A program made the position numbers and the translations under genes. Shown piece after piece: positions 30,833-41,142 of a stretch of 64,000 nt of DNA (position 1 is its first letter; each line of letters starts with the position of its first letter). The DNA is from Porticoccaceae bacterium (GTDB lineage Bacteria; Pseudomonadota; Gammaproteobacteria; Pseudomonadales; Porticoccaceae). The notes beneath the pieces are model-generated. The model did no database searches. It had not been told where the DNA came from and worked only from the letters and a program-made list of their open reading frames with translations. The stretch spans positions 23,364-87,363 of the forward strand of contig DUBX01000042.1 in the NCBI GenBank assembly GCA_012960115.1, read 5' to 3'.

Positions 30833-32215
30833 ATGAAAATAATCATAGTGGGTGCTGGTCAAGTTGGTGGAACGCTCGCCGAAACTCTAGCTCGTGAATA
30901 CAACGATGTAACCTTGATCGATATTGATGAAGGTGTGTTACGTGGTCTGCAAGATCGCCTCGACGTTCGAACGGTAGTAGGCATAGGCAGCTACCCAGAT
31001 GTGCTGGTGCAAGCCGGAATCGAAGACGCCGATATGCTGGTTGCGGTCACGAGCAGCGATGAAATTAACATTACCGCCTGCCAAGTTGCCTACTCTTTAT
31101 TCCAAACGCCGACTAAAATAGCGCGTGTGCGAGCACATAATTACACTAACCCAAAATATAAAAGCATTCTTTTTAATGATAAGAATATGCCCGTGGATGT
31201 GATGATCGCTCCGGAGCAGGCCGTCACTCATTACATTCGTAGACTGATTGAACAACCTGGGGCTCTGCAGGTCTTGGATTTTGCGGATGGCGTTCTTCAG
31301 TTAGTGGGCTTGCGTGCGGTCAAAGACAGCCCCCTGGTCGGACAAGAGTTACGGACCCTAAAAGAGCATATACCTAAAGCCGATGCGCGCGTTGCCGCAC
31401 TCTACCGAAAAGATCGAGCCATTTTCCCGGTCGGTGATACAGTCATCGAAGATGGCGACGAAGTGTTTTTTATAGCGGCCAAGAAAAATATCCGTAAGGT
31501 CATGAGCGAGCTTCGCCGTCTTGAAAAGCCTTATCACAGGCTAGTGATTGCGGGTGGTGGCAACATTGGCTTTAGGCTGACCAAAGCCCTTGAAGAAGAT
31601 TACAGTATTAAAATCATCGAGTTTTCTCCCAAACGAGCGGAGTATCTATCTGAAAAGCTAAATCGCGCCGTGGTTTTAAACGGCTCAGCAACAGACCAAG
31701 AACTGCTGTTGGATGAAAATATTGATAAAACCGACGTATTCTTAGCCTTAACCAATGATGATGAGGTTAATATCATGGCCTCTCTTCTAGCCAAGCGACT
31801 TGGTGCAAAGAAAGTCATGACACTTATAAGCAACCCAGTTTATGCCGATCTAATGCAGGGTGGGGAAATTGATATCGCCATCTCTCCACAACAGGCGACA
31901 ATAAGTTCGTTGCTGACCCATGTTCGCCAAGGCGATACAGTTAGTGTGCACTCGCTGCGCCGCGGGGCTGCTGAAGCTCTGGAATTCATTGTTCATGGTG
32001 ATGCAAAATCTTCCAAAGTGGTGGGTCGCGCCATTGGCGATATTAAGTCGCCCCCAGGATCTACACTAGCGGCCTTAGTCCGCAACGGAGAGGTGCTTAT
32101 TGCCCATCATGACACCGTCATAGAGACCGACGATCACGTGATAGTGTTCGTCGTCGACAAAGAAAACACTAAGGCCGTTGAAAAACTCTTTGCGGTCGGA
32201 TTCACTTTTTTCTAG
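30833..32215 (+). CDS. trkA: Trk potassium uptake protein TrkA
   Basis: MKIIIVGAGQVGGTLAETLA; duplicated RCK domains. Confidence 0.96.
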   Translation: MKIIIVGAGQVGGTLAETLAREYNDVTLIDIDEGVLRGLQDRLDVRTVVGIGSYPDVLVQAGIEDADMLVAVTSSDEINITACQVAYSLFQTPTKIARVRAHNYTNPKYKSILFNDKNMPVDVMIAPEQAVTHYIRRLIEQPGALQVLDFADGVLQLVGLRAVKDSPLVGQELRTLKEHIPKADARVAALYRKDRAIFPVGDTVIEDGDEVFFIAAKKNIRKVMSELRRLEKPYHRLVIAGGGNIGFRLTKALEEDYSIKIIEFSPKRAEYLSEKLNRAVVLNGSATDQELLLDENIDKTDVFLALTNDDEVNIMASLLAKRLGAKKVMTLISNPVYADLMQGGEIDIAISPQQATISSLLTHVRQGDTVSVHSLRRGAAEALEFIVHGDAKSSKVVGRAIGDIKSPPGSTLAALVRNGEVLIAHHDTVIETDDHVIVFVVDKENTKAVEKLFAVGFTFF

Positions 32216-32228
32216 GACACGGGCCTTT

Positions 32229-33677
32229 ATGCATATTGCTGTTATAGCGCGAGTTTTAGGCATGCTGATGATGATTTTCAGCCTGACCATGCTCTCGCCA
32301 ATCATAGTCGCATCCATCTACGAAGAAAATACGACCCCGATGTTCTTGCTGGCTTTTGCCATCACACAGTTCGTTGGTCTAGCATTTTGGCTACCCTCTA
32401 GAGGGCGCATCGGGGAGCTAAGGACTCGCGATGGTTTTTTTGTGACAGTGTTTTTCTGGCTGGTCCTTAGTACTTTTGGCACCTTACCGCTAATTTTTTC
32501 CGAAGCAACGAACCTATCATTTGTTGATGCTTTGTTTGAGTCAGTCTCAGGATTAACCACCACCGGGGCAACCGTTTTGTCGAGTCTCGATGAATTACCC
32601 AAGTCAATCCTCTATTATCGACAGCAACTACAATGGCTCGGTGGCATCGGCATTGTGGTCATTGCAGTCGCGATTTTACCGATGTTAGGTATCGGTGGCA
32701 TGCAAATATATCGCGCTGAAACGCCTGGGCCGATAAAAGATGCCAAGCTAACCCCCCGTATTGCTGAAACAGCTAATGTATTATTTAAAATTTATCTCAC
32801 TCTCACCATCGTCTGCGCCCTAGCGTACTGGTTCGCGGGAATGAGCGGCTTTGATGCCATCGGCCATAGCTTTTCAACCGTTGCTATTGGTGGATTTTCT
32901 ACTCATGACGCCAGCATTGGTTTCTTCGATAGCGATTTAATTATGGCCATCTGTACTTTTTTTATGATCATCTCAGGGCTGAACTTTGCACTGCATTACC
33001 ACGTATGGCATAACCGCCGGCTCAATTTCTACTGGAAAGACCCAGAAGCTCGGATGTACATTTATCTCCTGTTATTCGGAATATTGGTGACATGTTCTTA
33101 CCTCTATTTTAGCGGCACTTATGGCTGGGAGAACAGCTTCAGTATCGGTGTGTTTCAGTTAGTCTCAATGCTAACCACCACTGGATTTACCACCACTGAA
33201 TTTAATAGCTGGCCAACCTTTTTGCCCTTTTTCTTAATCTTCTTAAGCTTTTTCGGCGCTTGTGCTGGGTCTACGGGTGGTGGCATCAAGATTGGTCGAA
33301 TGTTAATTATGGCTCAGCAAGGCATTCGTGAGGTTTATAGGTTGGTGCACCCTAATGCGCTGCTACCGATTAAAATTCGCAATCGTCGCGTTCCCGAACG
33401 GGTGGTTGATGCGATCTGGGCGTTCTTTGGAGTTTACCTAGCCATTTTTTATCTAATGGTGCTACTACTGTTGGCGTCAGGGTTGGACTATGTAACTGCC
33501 TGGTCAGCCACTGCAGCTGCACTAAACAACCTTGGTCCTGGCTTGGGAGGCGTTGCAACTAACTACGCAGACATTAGCAGTTTTGCCAAGGTGGTGCTGA
33601 GTTGGGGCATGCTCTTAGGGCGACTGGAAATATTTACACTACTAGTATTATTTACACCCACCTTTTGGAGAAATTAA
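32229..33677 (+). CDS. trkH: Trk potassium transporter membrane subunit
   Basis: SVSGLTTTGATVLSSLD, LTTTGFTTTEFNSWP, GGCAGSTGGGIK-like filter motifs; follows trkA. Confidence 0.95.
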   Translation: MHIAVIARVLGMLMMIFSLTMLSPIIVASIYEENTTPMFLLAFAITQFVGLAFWLPSRGRIGELRTRDGFFVTVFFWLVLSTFGTLPLIFSEATNLSFVDALFESVSGLTTTGATVLSSLDELPKSILYYRQQLQWLGGIGIVVIAVAILPMLGIGGMQIYRAETPGPIKDAKLTPRIAETANVLFKIYLTLTIVCALAYWFAGMSGFDAIGHSFSTVAIGGFSTHDASIGFFDSDLIMAICTFFMIISGLNFALHYHVWHNRRLNFYWKDPEARMYIYLLLFGILVTCSYLYFSGTYGWENSFSIGVFQLVSMLTTTGFTTTEFNSWPTFLPFFLIFLSFFGACAGSTGGGIKIGRMLIMAQQGIREVYRLVHPNALLPIKIRNRRVPERVVDAIWAFFGVYLAIFYLMVLLLLASGLDYVTAWSATAAALNNLGPGLGGVATNYADISSFAKVVLSWGMLLGRLEIFTLLVLFTPTFWRN

Positions 33678-33718
33678 ATAGCGGCCCTCACCCTCGGAGC
33701 CGCTTTAGTTTGCAGTAA

Positions 33719-34807
33719 CTACTCCTTACGGGCTTGGTAATAGGCTTCTTCAGAAATAGTGTGGTAGGCCGTTGCCTGCCGCTGGAAAGCTTTAACTGAC
33801 TCGGCAATACGTCGAGAAATGTCTGAATCATCAGCCAACTCTTCAAGCATCTCTGCAGAGATACTACGCAGCTCAGTAATCACTTCATCGGGAAGCTTTC
33901 TCAACTGCACTCCATGGGTTTCCACTAAACTAATTAATGCCTCGTTATTTCGCGCCGTGTATTCATCGAGCATGTCTTGATTAACGGCCCTAGCCGCTGT
34001 TTCGACAATTGCCTGCAAATCATCCGGCAAAGTCGCTAAAGCGTCTTTGTTAACAATTAACTCCAAGGTCGGACCTGGTTCATGCCAACCAGGGTAATAG
34101 TAATATTTGGCCACCTGATGAAAACCAAGCGCGATGTCGTTGTAGGGGCTCACCCATTCAAGAGCATCAATAACCCCGGTCTGCATGGCGGTATAAAGCT
34201 CACCTCCGGCGATGGTCACCGATACCCCCCCAGCGCGCGTAATAACATCTCCGCCCATGCCCGGGATCCGCATTTTTAATCCCTTTATATCATCCATGGA
34301 GTTTATTTCTCGATTGAACCATCCAGCCATTTGCACGCCTGTATTGCCCGCGGCAAAGGGAACTAAGTTAAAATCGCTGTAGAGCTCTCGCCACAACTCC
34401 AACCCACCTCCATAGTGCAGCCATCCGTTCATCTCTTGAGCGTTAAGCCCAAAGGGGATCGAGGTAAAAAATGCAGCGGCCTTCGACTTTCCCGTCCAGT
34501 AATAGGAAGCGCCGTGTCCCATCTCGGCAGTGCCTTGAGACACGGCATCAAACACTTCAAATGCCGGAACTAATTGGCCTGCACCGAACACCTTAATTTG
34601 CAGTCTGCCGTTGCTCATTGCATCGATTTTTTTAGCAAAATTTTCGGGCGCCGTACCTAATCCGGGATAATTTTTGGGCCATGTGGTGACCAGCTTCCAT
34701 TTAAAGTATTGCTGTTTCTCCACTACGCCAGAGGCGACCGTCTTATCGTCGCCCCCGCTGCAGCTAACCAAAAACAAAGCTAACAGTACCGTTACTATAA
34801 TGCGCAT
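33719..34807 (-). CDS. TRAP-type substrate-binding lipoprotein (DctP/TakP family)
   Basis: Lipobox LFLVSC; KWKLVTTWPKNYPGLGTAPENFAKKI; no DctQ/M nearby. Confidence 0.88.
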   Translation of the reverse strand: MRIIVTVLLALFLVSCSGGDDKTVASGVVEKQQYFKWKLVTTWPKNYPGLGTAPENFAKKIDAMSNGRLQIKVFGAGQLVPAFEVFDAVSQGTAEMGHGASYYWTGKSKAAAFFTSIPFGLNAQEMNGWLHYGGGLELWRELYSDFNLVPFAAGNTGVQMAGWFNREINSMDDIKGLKMRIPGMGGDVITRAGGVSVTIAGGELYTAMQTGVIDALEWVSPYNDIALGFHQVAKYYYYPGWHEPGPTLELIVNKDALATLPDDLQAIVETAARAVNQDMLDEYTARNNEALISLVETHGVQLRKLPDEVITELRSISAEMLEELADDSDISRRIAESVKAFQRQATAYHTISEEAYYQARKE

Positions 34808-34841
34808 TTTTTTCCCTCTTTGATGGTGCTTTCTGTTCTTT

Positions 34842-37001
34842 TTATATAGCGGCCAAATTGGCAGACGCCAAAATTAAAATTTTAGTTCCAGCCATCTCAA
34901 AGCTCACATGTACTCTTGCTCTTGGGCCATTACCTTCAAAATTCAAAATCACGCCTTCGCCATAAACATTGTGATTGACCGACTGACCCAACTGAAAACC
35001 GGTTTCTTCTCCCTGATCGCTGCGCATAGCACCCGCAGCATAGCTTGTCGGTCGCGCTATGGTGTTTTGCAGTCGAACCTCTTCTATTACCTCTTTTGGA
35101 ATATCCCGCACAAACCTAGAAATTAAATTAAATGATTCGCTTCCATAAATAGATCGACTCTCTGCAAAAGTTATATAGAGTTTTTGCTTCGCTCTAGTTA
35201 TGCCCACATACGCCAGCCGCCGCTCTTCCTCTAGTCTTCCAGGTTCATCCAGCGACATTTTGTGGGGAAATAGATTCTCTTCCATTCCTGCAATAAACAC
35301 CAGCGGAAATTCCAAACCCTTAGCACTGTGTAAGGTCATCAACTGCACCGCGTCTTGGTCTTCGTCCGCTTGGCGATCGCCAGAATCTAACGCGACCTGA
35401 TCTAGAAATTGTGGCAGTACAGGCAAGTCTCTATCTTCCGCTTCAAAGTTTCGGCAGGCACCAACCAGTTCCTCGAGATTCTCAACGCGAGCCTGCCCTC
35501 GTTCGCCTTTTTCCCTCCGATGCATTTCTATCAGCCCGCTATGTTGTATCGCGTTTTCTGCCTGTTCAGCTAATGGTAACTCATCGAACTGCCCACTCAT
35601 TTCATTGACTAGCTCAATAAAAGCAGCAACAGCGTTCGTTGCCCGTGCCGCCATGCGCTTCTCACTGACCACCGAAACTGAGGCTGTCCACAGAGAGGTT
35701 TTGTTGTCTCGGGCTAATTCTCGCACTATCTCTAAGGTACGGTCACCAATGCCACGCGGCGGTACATTGACCACTCGCTCAAAGGCCACATCGTCATGGC
35801 AGTTCAACATGAGTCGCAGATAGGACAGAGCGTTTTTAATTTCCATTCGCTCATAAAAGCGCTGCCCACCATAGATACGGTACGGGATTTCAGCCTGTAA
35901 TAACGCGGCCTCTAGCACCCTTGATTGCGCGTTAGAACGATAAAGAATTGCCGCGTCCTCACGCCGATTCCCATCCGTGCTCCAGCTATGTAATCGATCT
36001 GCAATATAACGGGCTTCGTCGTGTTCATTGAAAGCTGAGTACAGCGCTATGGCTTCTCCTTCTCCCGCATCGGTCCAAAGATTTTTCCCAAGGCGGCCGG
36101 AATTCTTTGCGATCACCGCATTAGCAGCCTGTAGAATATTTGAGGTCGAGCGATAGTTTTGCTCTAGTTTTACTGTTTCAGTAGCAGGAAAGTCGCGCTC
36201 ATAACTAAGAATATTTTCTACCTTCGCTCCGCGCCAACCATAAATTGATTGGTCGTCATCGCCTACCGCAGTTACGGCACTCACTTTCCCGGCAAGCAAT
36301 CTCAACCAGGCATATTGAACCGCGTTAGTATCTTGAAACTCATCCACTAAAATGTGCTTAAAACGCTGTTGATAATGCTCTAGTACCGACGGGTTATGCT
36401 TCCACAGCTCTAGCGCTCGAAGCAGCAGTTCGGCAAAATCAATCACGCCTACACGTTCGCAGGTTTCTTCATAACCTCGGTAGATCCGTAACATGGTGGC
36501 CAAATAAGGATCTCCACCTTCTTGAATGTGGGCAGACCGCAAGCCCTCATCTTTTTGGCCGTTTATCCACCATTGAGCCTGCTTTGGCGGCCATCTTTGC
36601 TCATCCAAATCCATACTACGCATAACGCGCTTAACTAAGCGCAGTTGATCATCAGAATCTAGAATTTGAAAATTTTCTGGCAATTTGGCATCGCGCCAGT
36701 GCGCCTTTAATAGCCGATGCGCCAAGCCATGAAACGTTCCGACCCACATGCCTCTCAATGACATGCCCAGCAACTCATTAATTCTCTCTCGCATTTCGCG
36801 AGCCGCTCTATTAGTGAAGGTGACCGCAAGGATTCCGTAAGGGGACACATTATCTACCTGAATTTTCCAGGCGATACGATGCACCAGAACTCGCGTTTTC
36901 CCGCTGCCAGCACCAGCTAACACTAAAAGGTGCTGTTTATCGCTAGTAATTGCCTGTTCTTGAGGTGCGTTGAGATTATGTAATATTGAGGTAACGTCCA
37001 T
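34842..37001 (-). CDS. uvrD: DNA helicase II
   Basis: LAGAGSGKTRVLVHRI, VDEFQDTNAVQYAWLR, GDDDQSIYGWRGA, LMTLHSAKGLEFPLVFIAGMEE. Confidence 0.92.
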   Translation of the reverse strand: MDVTSILHNLNAPQEQAITSDKQHLLVLAGAGSGKTRVLVHRIAWKIQVDNVSPYGILAVTFTNRAAREMRERINELLGMSLRGMWVGTFHGLAHRLLKAHWRDAKLPENFQILDSDDQLRLVKRVMRSMDLDEQRWPPKQAQWWINGQKDEGLRSAHIQEGGDPYLATMLRIYRGYEETCERVGVIDFAELLLRALELWKHNPSVLEHYQQRFKHILVDEFQDTNAVQYAWLRLLAGKVSAVTAVGDDDQSIYGWRGAKVENILSYERDFPATETVKLEQNYRSTSNILQAANAVIAKNSGRLGKNLWTDAGEGEAIALYSAFNEHDEARYIADRLHSWSTDGNRREDAAILYRSNAQSRVLEAALLQAEIPYRIYGGQRFYERMEIKNALSYLRLMLNCHDDVAFERVVNVPPRGIGDRTLEIVRELARDNKTSLWTASVSVVSEKRMAARATNAVAAFIELVNEMSGQFDELPLAEQAENAIQHSGLIEMHRREKGERGQARVENLEELVGACRNFEAEDRDLPVLPQFLDQVALDSGDRQADEDQDAVQLMTLHSAKGLEFPLVFIAGMEENLFPHKMSLDEPGRLEEERRLAYVGITRAKQKLYITFAESRSIYGSESFNLISRFVRDIPKEVIEEVRLQNTIARPTSYAAGAMRSDQGEETGFQLGQSVNHNVYGEGVILNFEGNGPRARVHVSFEMAGTKILILASANLAAI

Positions 37002-37168
37002 AGGTGTGCAGTCTAGCAATTTAACAGGCAAAAATCGGGATCAACTGAATTTCTTTTTAGTTTTAACCGAGATCTAAGACCTTAACGCTCATCCCTCGCT
37101 AAAATAGTCACAATAACCCCCAAATGACTCTTTTTTTACTACAAAACTGGCAATGTAGACCGTTTTCT

Positions 37169-37183
37169 TGTAAATTTTTTACA
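37169..37183. promoter_or_regulatory. HexR-like operator
   Basis: TGTAAA-TTT-TTTACA inverted repeat 21 bp upstream of the hexR-like start; resembles the known TGTAAT-N3-ATTACA type site. Confidence 0.5.
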
Positions 37184-37203
37184 TAACTTACTTTGGACGA
37201 CTC

Positions 37204-38052
37204 ATGAAACCTGCTCAATTGACCCAAACCATCAGTGACACCTTGCCAGCGCTTCGAAAATCGGAGCGCAAAGTAGCTGATTTTGTTCTCAAATCACCGC
37301 TGAATGTAATCAGGATGCGCATCGTGGATTTAGCCCAACAGGCTGGAGTGAGCGAGCCTACCGTTGTCCGGTTTTGTCGCGCTGTCGGTTGTCGTGGTTT
37401 TCAGGACTTTAAAATGGCGCTAGCTCAACAACTGGCCTCCAGCCCAAGCTATGGGCAAATCGCCGTGACTGATACTGACTCCACAAAGGAGTATACCTAC
37501 AAGGTTTTCGACTCAACCGTTGATGCGCTACTTAAAGTTCGCGACAGTTTGGTCCTAGCAAATCTCGAGGCTGCTGTGGCTGCAATTTGCGCTGCCGGCC
37601 GCGTTGAGTTCTATGGTTTTGGCGCCTCGGCCGCGGTGGCCTTTGACGCGCAGCACAAATTCTTTAGACTTCAAATAACCTCTGCAGCGTACTCTGACCC
37701 CCACCTTCAAAATATGTCTGCAACCTCTCTAAGTGCTGGCGATGTGGTCATTGCTATTTCTCAGTCAGGGCGTTCTCAGGCGCTGCTCGATTCTATGGAT
37801 CTCGTTAAGCAAGCAGGTGGGTTGGTCATTGGCTTAGCCCCCAGCGGTTCTCCGGTTGCTCTTCGCGCATCAATCCCTATTGAGGTAGACGCTAAAGAAG
37901 ATATTCAAATTTATACCCCTTTATCGTCCCGAATTGCTCATCTTGCTGTAATTGATGTTCTCGCGATTGGTATTGCGCAAAAGAAAGGCCCTAAACTCCA
38001 TGAGCACTTGCAACAATTACAAGCTGGCCTGTCGTCTTTACGCAGCCAATGA
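37204..38052 (+). CDS. hexR: RpiR/HexR-family regulator with SIS domain
   Basis: SERKVADFVLKSPLNVIRMRIVDLAQQAGVSEPTVVRFCRAVGCRGFQDFKMALAQ. Confidence 0.82.
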   Translation: MKPAQLTQTISDTLPALRKSERKVADFVLKSPLNVIRMRIVDLAQQAGVSEPTVVRFCRAVGCRGFQDFKMALAQQLASSPSYGQIAVTDTDSTKEYTYKVFDSTVDALLKVRDSLVLANLEAAVAAICAAGRVEFYGFGASAAVAFDAQHKFFRLQITSAAYSDPHLQNMSATSLSAGDVVIAISQSGRSQALLDSMDLVKQAGGLVIGLAPSGSPVALRASIPIEVDAKEDIQIYTPLSSRIAHLAVIDVLAIGIAQKKGPKLHEHLQQLQAGLSSLRSQ

Positions 38053-38082
38053 CGGTTAGGATAGTCTTGGGTCTGCCACCAA

Positions 38083-39198
38083 TCAGTCTATCTGACTGTC
38101 AGCAAACACCCTCATTATTTTCCCTTCTGCGCCATCAGTGGCGAGAATCAAGCTTCCGTCTGGGGCGGTAATGACATTTCGAATCCTGCCCAGCTCAGAA
38201 AATAAGATTTCTTCGCCAACTACTTTTTCACCGTTAAGCTCAAGCCGCCTTAAATCGCCGGGGACCAGAGCTGATATAAATAAATTACCCTTCCAGCTTG
38301 GAAACATATCTCCCTGATAGAGGGCCATGCTTGAAGGGGCTATTGAAGGCACCCAATATTTTATCGGTTGCTCCATACCCGCTTGCTGAGTAAACGGTGA
38401 AATGACTGCGCCACTGTAATCAATCCCATAAGTGATGGCCGGCCATCCATAGTTGTTGCCCGGCTCTATGATGTTAAGTTCATCGCCACCCTTCGGGCCA
38501 TGCTCGTGCTCAAAAACAGTACCGTCCTCTTTAATAACCAACCCCTGTAAATTGCGATGCCCATAAGACCAAATTTCAGGCAGCGCTCCCGGGGAGGTAA
38601 CAAAGGGATTATCCGTTGGTATGCTACCGTCGTCATTAACCCGCAGGATTTTGCCAAAGTGGTTATCTAGCTGCTGGGCTTTTTCTCGGTAGTTGAAGCC
38701 ATCACCAGATGTGATCAGCAAACTTCCGTCAGCCATAAAGGCTAGCCGCGCGCCGTAGTGAGCCGCAGCCTTACGTGGCGGATTCGACTTGAAAATCGTT
38801 TTATGCTCAACAAGCGCCTCGCCCTCTAATCGTGCTCGAACAACATTTAAGCGATTTAGCTTGGGTTCATCAGCGTCGGGAGCTGAAAAGGACAGGTAAA
38901 TAAAGCCATTCTCTTCAAAATTTGGGTGCACAAGTACTTCAGACAACCCTCCTTGACCAGCAAACAAAACCTCGGGCACACCCTTTATGGCTGTTGCGCT
39001 CAACTCTCCATCGGTAACCAATCGTAGGTTGCCGGACAGTTCTGTCACCAACATTTGACTGCTAGAAATAAAGACCATGCTCCACGGGTGGTCTAAGCCC
39101 TCGACCATGGTCTCAGTTTTATACTGAACTTCGGCGCTAGAAAGTGAACTTAGAGCGAGGAGCCCGCTCAGTAGGGTTAAACACTTAGCGACTTTCAT
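38083..39198 (-). CDS. PQQ-dependent sugar dehydrogenase (YliI/soluble aldose dehydrogenase-like)
   Basis: LDHPWSMVFISSSQMLVTELSGNLRLV, GHRNLQGLV, HEHGPKGGDELNIIEPGNNYGWP. Confidence 0.88.
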   Translation of the reverse strand: MKVAKCLTLLSGLLALSSLSSAEVQYKTETMVEGLDHPWSMVFISSSQMLVTELSGNLRLVTDGELSATAIKGVPEVLFAGQGGLSEVLVHPNFEENGFIYLSFSAPDADEPKLNRLNVVRARLEGEALVEHKTIFKSNPPRKAAAHYGARLAFMADGSLLITSGDGFNYREKAQQLDNHFGKILRVNDDGSIPTDNPFVTSPGALPEIWSYGHRNLQGLVIKEDGTVFEHEHGPKGGDELNIIEPGNNYGWPAITYGIDYSGAVISPFTQQAGMEQPIKYWVPSIAPSSMALYQGDMFPSWKGNLFISALVPGDLRRLELNGEKVVGEEILFSELGRIRNVITAPDGSLILATDGAEGKIMRVFADSQID

Positions 39199-39646
39199 CT
39201 GTACTATTCTCCGTTTGACGAGTGCCAAAGTAGTAGCCGGCAATCATGCCTGTAAAAATTAAATAGCCCTTGCCGCCAAAGGTTCTAGCGCCTGCAATAA
39301 GCTCAAGGTTGTAAAAGGCCAAAGGCATCAACCCTACAATGGCAAAGATCGCCATTCCCCCAGCCAAGGCATAAAGATACCTTTTATCGATGTTCACCCA
39401 AATAAGTACAATTCGCGTGACAATAAAAGCTATGAGCATTCCCACTAAAACAAGTCCACCCACCGGGAACGCGCCATTGACATTCATGCCAATCAGATCA
39501 CCCACTATCATCGAAATAACAACCGGGGCATCAACCGGCATGTCCATGCTGAATAACCAAACTATATTGGTGACTGTTGTTTGTGTAATTAATAAAACAG
39601 TTGCGATGATCACCGCGGCTAAAAATGAGATGCTTTGCTTAATCAT
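39185..39646 (-). CDS. Small integral membrane protein, unknown
   Basis: ORF with 4 predicted TM segments; short overlap with the following gene. Confidence 0.6.
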   Translation of the reverse strand: MIKQSISFLAAVIIATVLLITQTTVTNIVWLFSMDMPVDAPVVISMIVGDLIGMNVNGAFPVGGLVLVGMLIAFIVTRIVLIWVNIDKRYLYALAGGMAIFAIVGLMPLAFYNLELIAGARTFGGKGYLIFTGMIAGYYFGTRQTENSTDESR

Positions 39647-39710
39647 GCTTTCCGACCCTTTTATTATTTTGAGGCAACGACCTAGATGGTGTTCTTTTTA
39701 TACAGCACTT

Positions 39711-40013
39711 TCAACCTGTTTTCCTTAAGATCCAAAATCCCAGCCAGGTGCTAACCAGAGCCTTAAAAGCTTGAGCAAAAATTAGCGGAAGACCAAAAAT
39801 AAAATCAAGGTAAGGGGACCAAATCCAAACATATAGCCAATTGATGACCACCATAAAAACAGGCATGTAGTCGACGAAAAATGCTTTATGCGTGAGCGTC
39901 AAAACCCCGTAATCAGTTGTAAGGACAATAAAGCTGCCCCAGATCACCAATAATAATTGGATTGGCGTTGTCAATATTAATGTATACGCAAAAATACGCA
40001 GCCCAGTTTGCAT
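39711..40013 (-). CDS. Small integral membrane protein, unknown
   Basis: ORF with hydrophobic segments, same strand as neighbours. Confidence 0.55.
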   Translation of the reverse strand: MQTGLRIFAYTLILTTPIQLLLVIWGSFIVLTTDYGVLTLTHKAFFVDYMPVFMVVINWLYVWIWSPYLDFIFGLPLIFAQAFKALVSTWLGFWILRKTG

Positions 40014-40053
40014 GATTCACTCCCAGACAGAACAGTGTTAGCTTACCCCCTCA

Positions 40054-41142
40054 TTAACGGCTAATGTGAATAAAATCTGACAAAACCTGTGTAAGCTCCT
40101 TGGCTTTGGTCCATTGGAAAAAGTGGCCACCGCCAATCATTTGATGGGGCTGATCTTTTGTTCCCGGCACCTTAGCTAGAAAAAGCTTTTCAAACCCATT
40201 GGTCACTGGGTCATCGCCAGCACCAACACACAAAAAGGGGTTTTCAAATGCAGAGAAGAACTCCCAAGCTTTCGCTTGCGCATCTAACGACTGATCAGGG
40301 ATGGACGGCACCTGGCTGGGCATCGCTCGTACTGCCATTTTAAAGGCTGGGCTTGGAAAGGGCGCCTCGAATGCTTTGCTAACCGCCGATCGAAATGGAG
40401 AAATACTTCGCATGCCCAACTTCCCCATCAGTAACTCTAATGCCACAACTAGTTTATGGCGTTTTTCCATCATAGATGAGGCAATAACCCCCGCTGGAAC
40501 ATCGACAGTGTCCCAGGTGTATTTCTGCCAATAGGCAAATTTACGCACTCCCTCATAAGCGTCTTTATTGCCTCCAAAGCCTTCCATTTTACTAACTTGT
40601 TGCATCATCGATGCCATAGTAACCCTCTGTGAACTGGCTCTAAACGCTAAAATTTCTTCAACAACGCTGTCTGGAACATCTGGGCTATAAGGTAATCCAG
40701 TATTGCCCATCGCTACGCGATCAAAGCGATCGCCATTGTCGGCGACCATGCGAAGGCCAATTAACCCGCCCCAATCTTGACCGAAAAAAGTTAGGTTTGA
40801 AAAATCATTTTTCACTAGCCATTGGTTCATCCAATCTACTTGGCGCTGATAGCTGTAGTCTTCTCTTGCGGCCGGCTTATCAGATTTACCATACCCCGGC
40901 AGATCTGGCGCAATTACACGTATCCCAGCTTTTACTAGGAGGGGAATCATTCTGGCGTACAAATAACTCCACACTGGCTGGCCATGCATGGCTAATAAAA
41001 TTGGACCATCTGCTGGGCCCTCATCGAGGTGATGAATACGTAAATCAGAACCATCGTGAGTTTTGATCACGGTATAATGCGGCTCAAATGGGTAGTCTTT
41101 GATACCCTCAAAACAGTGATCTGGCGTTCTTAAGATTTTCAT
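40054..41142 (-). CDS. Haloalkane dehalogenase-like alpha/beta hydrolase
   Basis: LAMHGQPVWSYLYARMIPLL, FFGQDWGGLIGLRM nucleophile elbow, IGGGHFFQW catalytic His. Confidence 0.8.
   Translation of the reverse strand: MKILRTPDHCFEGIKDYPFEPHYTVIKTHDGSDLRIHHLDEGPADGPILLAMHGQPVWSYLYARMIPLLVKAGIRVIAPDLPGYGKSDKPAAREDYSYQRQVDWMNQWLVKNDFSNLTFFGQDWGGLIGLRMVADNGDRFDRVAMGNTGLPYSPDVPDSVVEEILAFRASSQRVTMASMMQQVSKMEGFGGNKDAYEGVRKFAYWQKYTWDTVDVPAGVIASSMMEKRHKLVVALELLMGKLGMRSISPFRSAVSKAFEAPFPSPAFKMAVRAMPSQVPSIPDQSLDAQAKAWEFFSAFENPFLCVGAGDDPVTNGFEKLFLAKVPGTKDQPHQMIGGGHFFQWTKAKELTQVLSDFIHISR

Noticed and set aside
33679-33712. AGCGGC...GCCGCTTTAGTTT hairpin after trkH
   Set aside because: Possible terminator, but only a 6-bp stem with a long loop and interrupted T-run; too weak to list.
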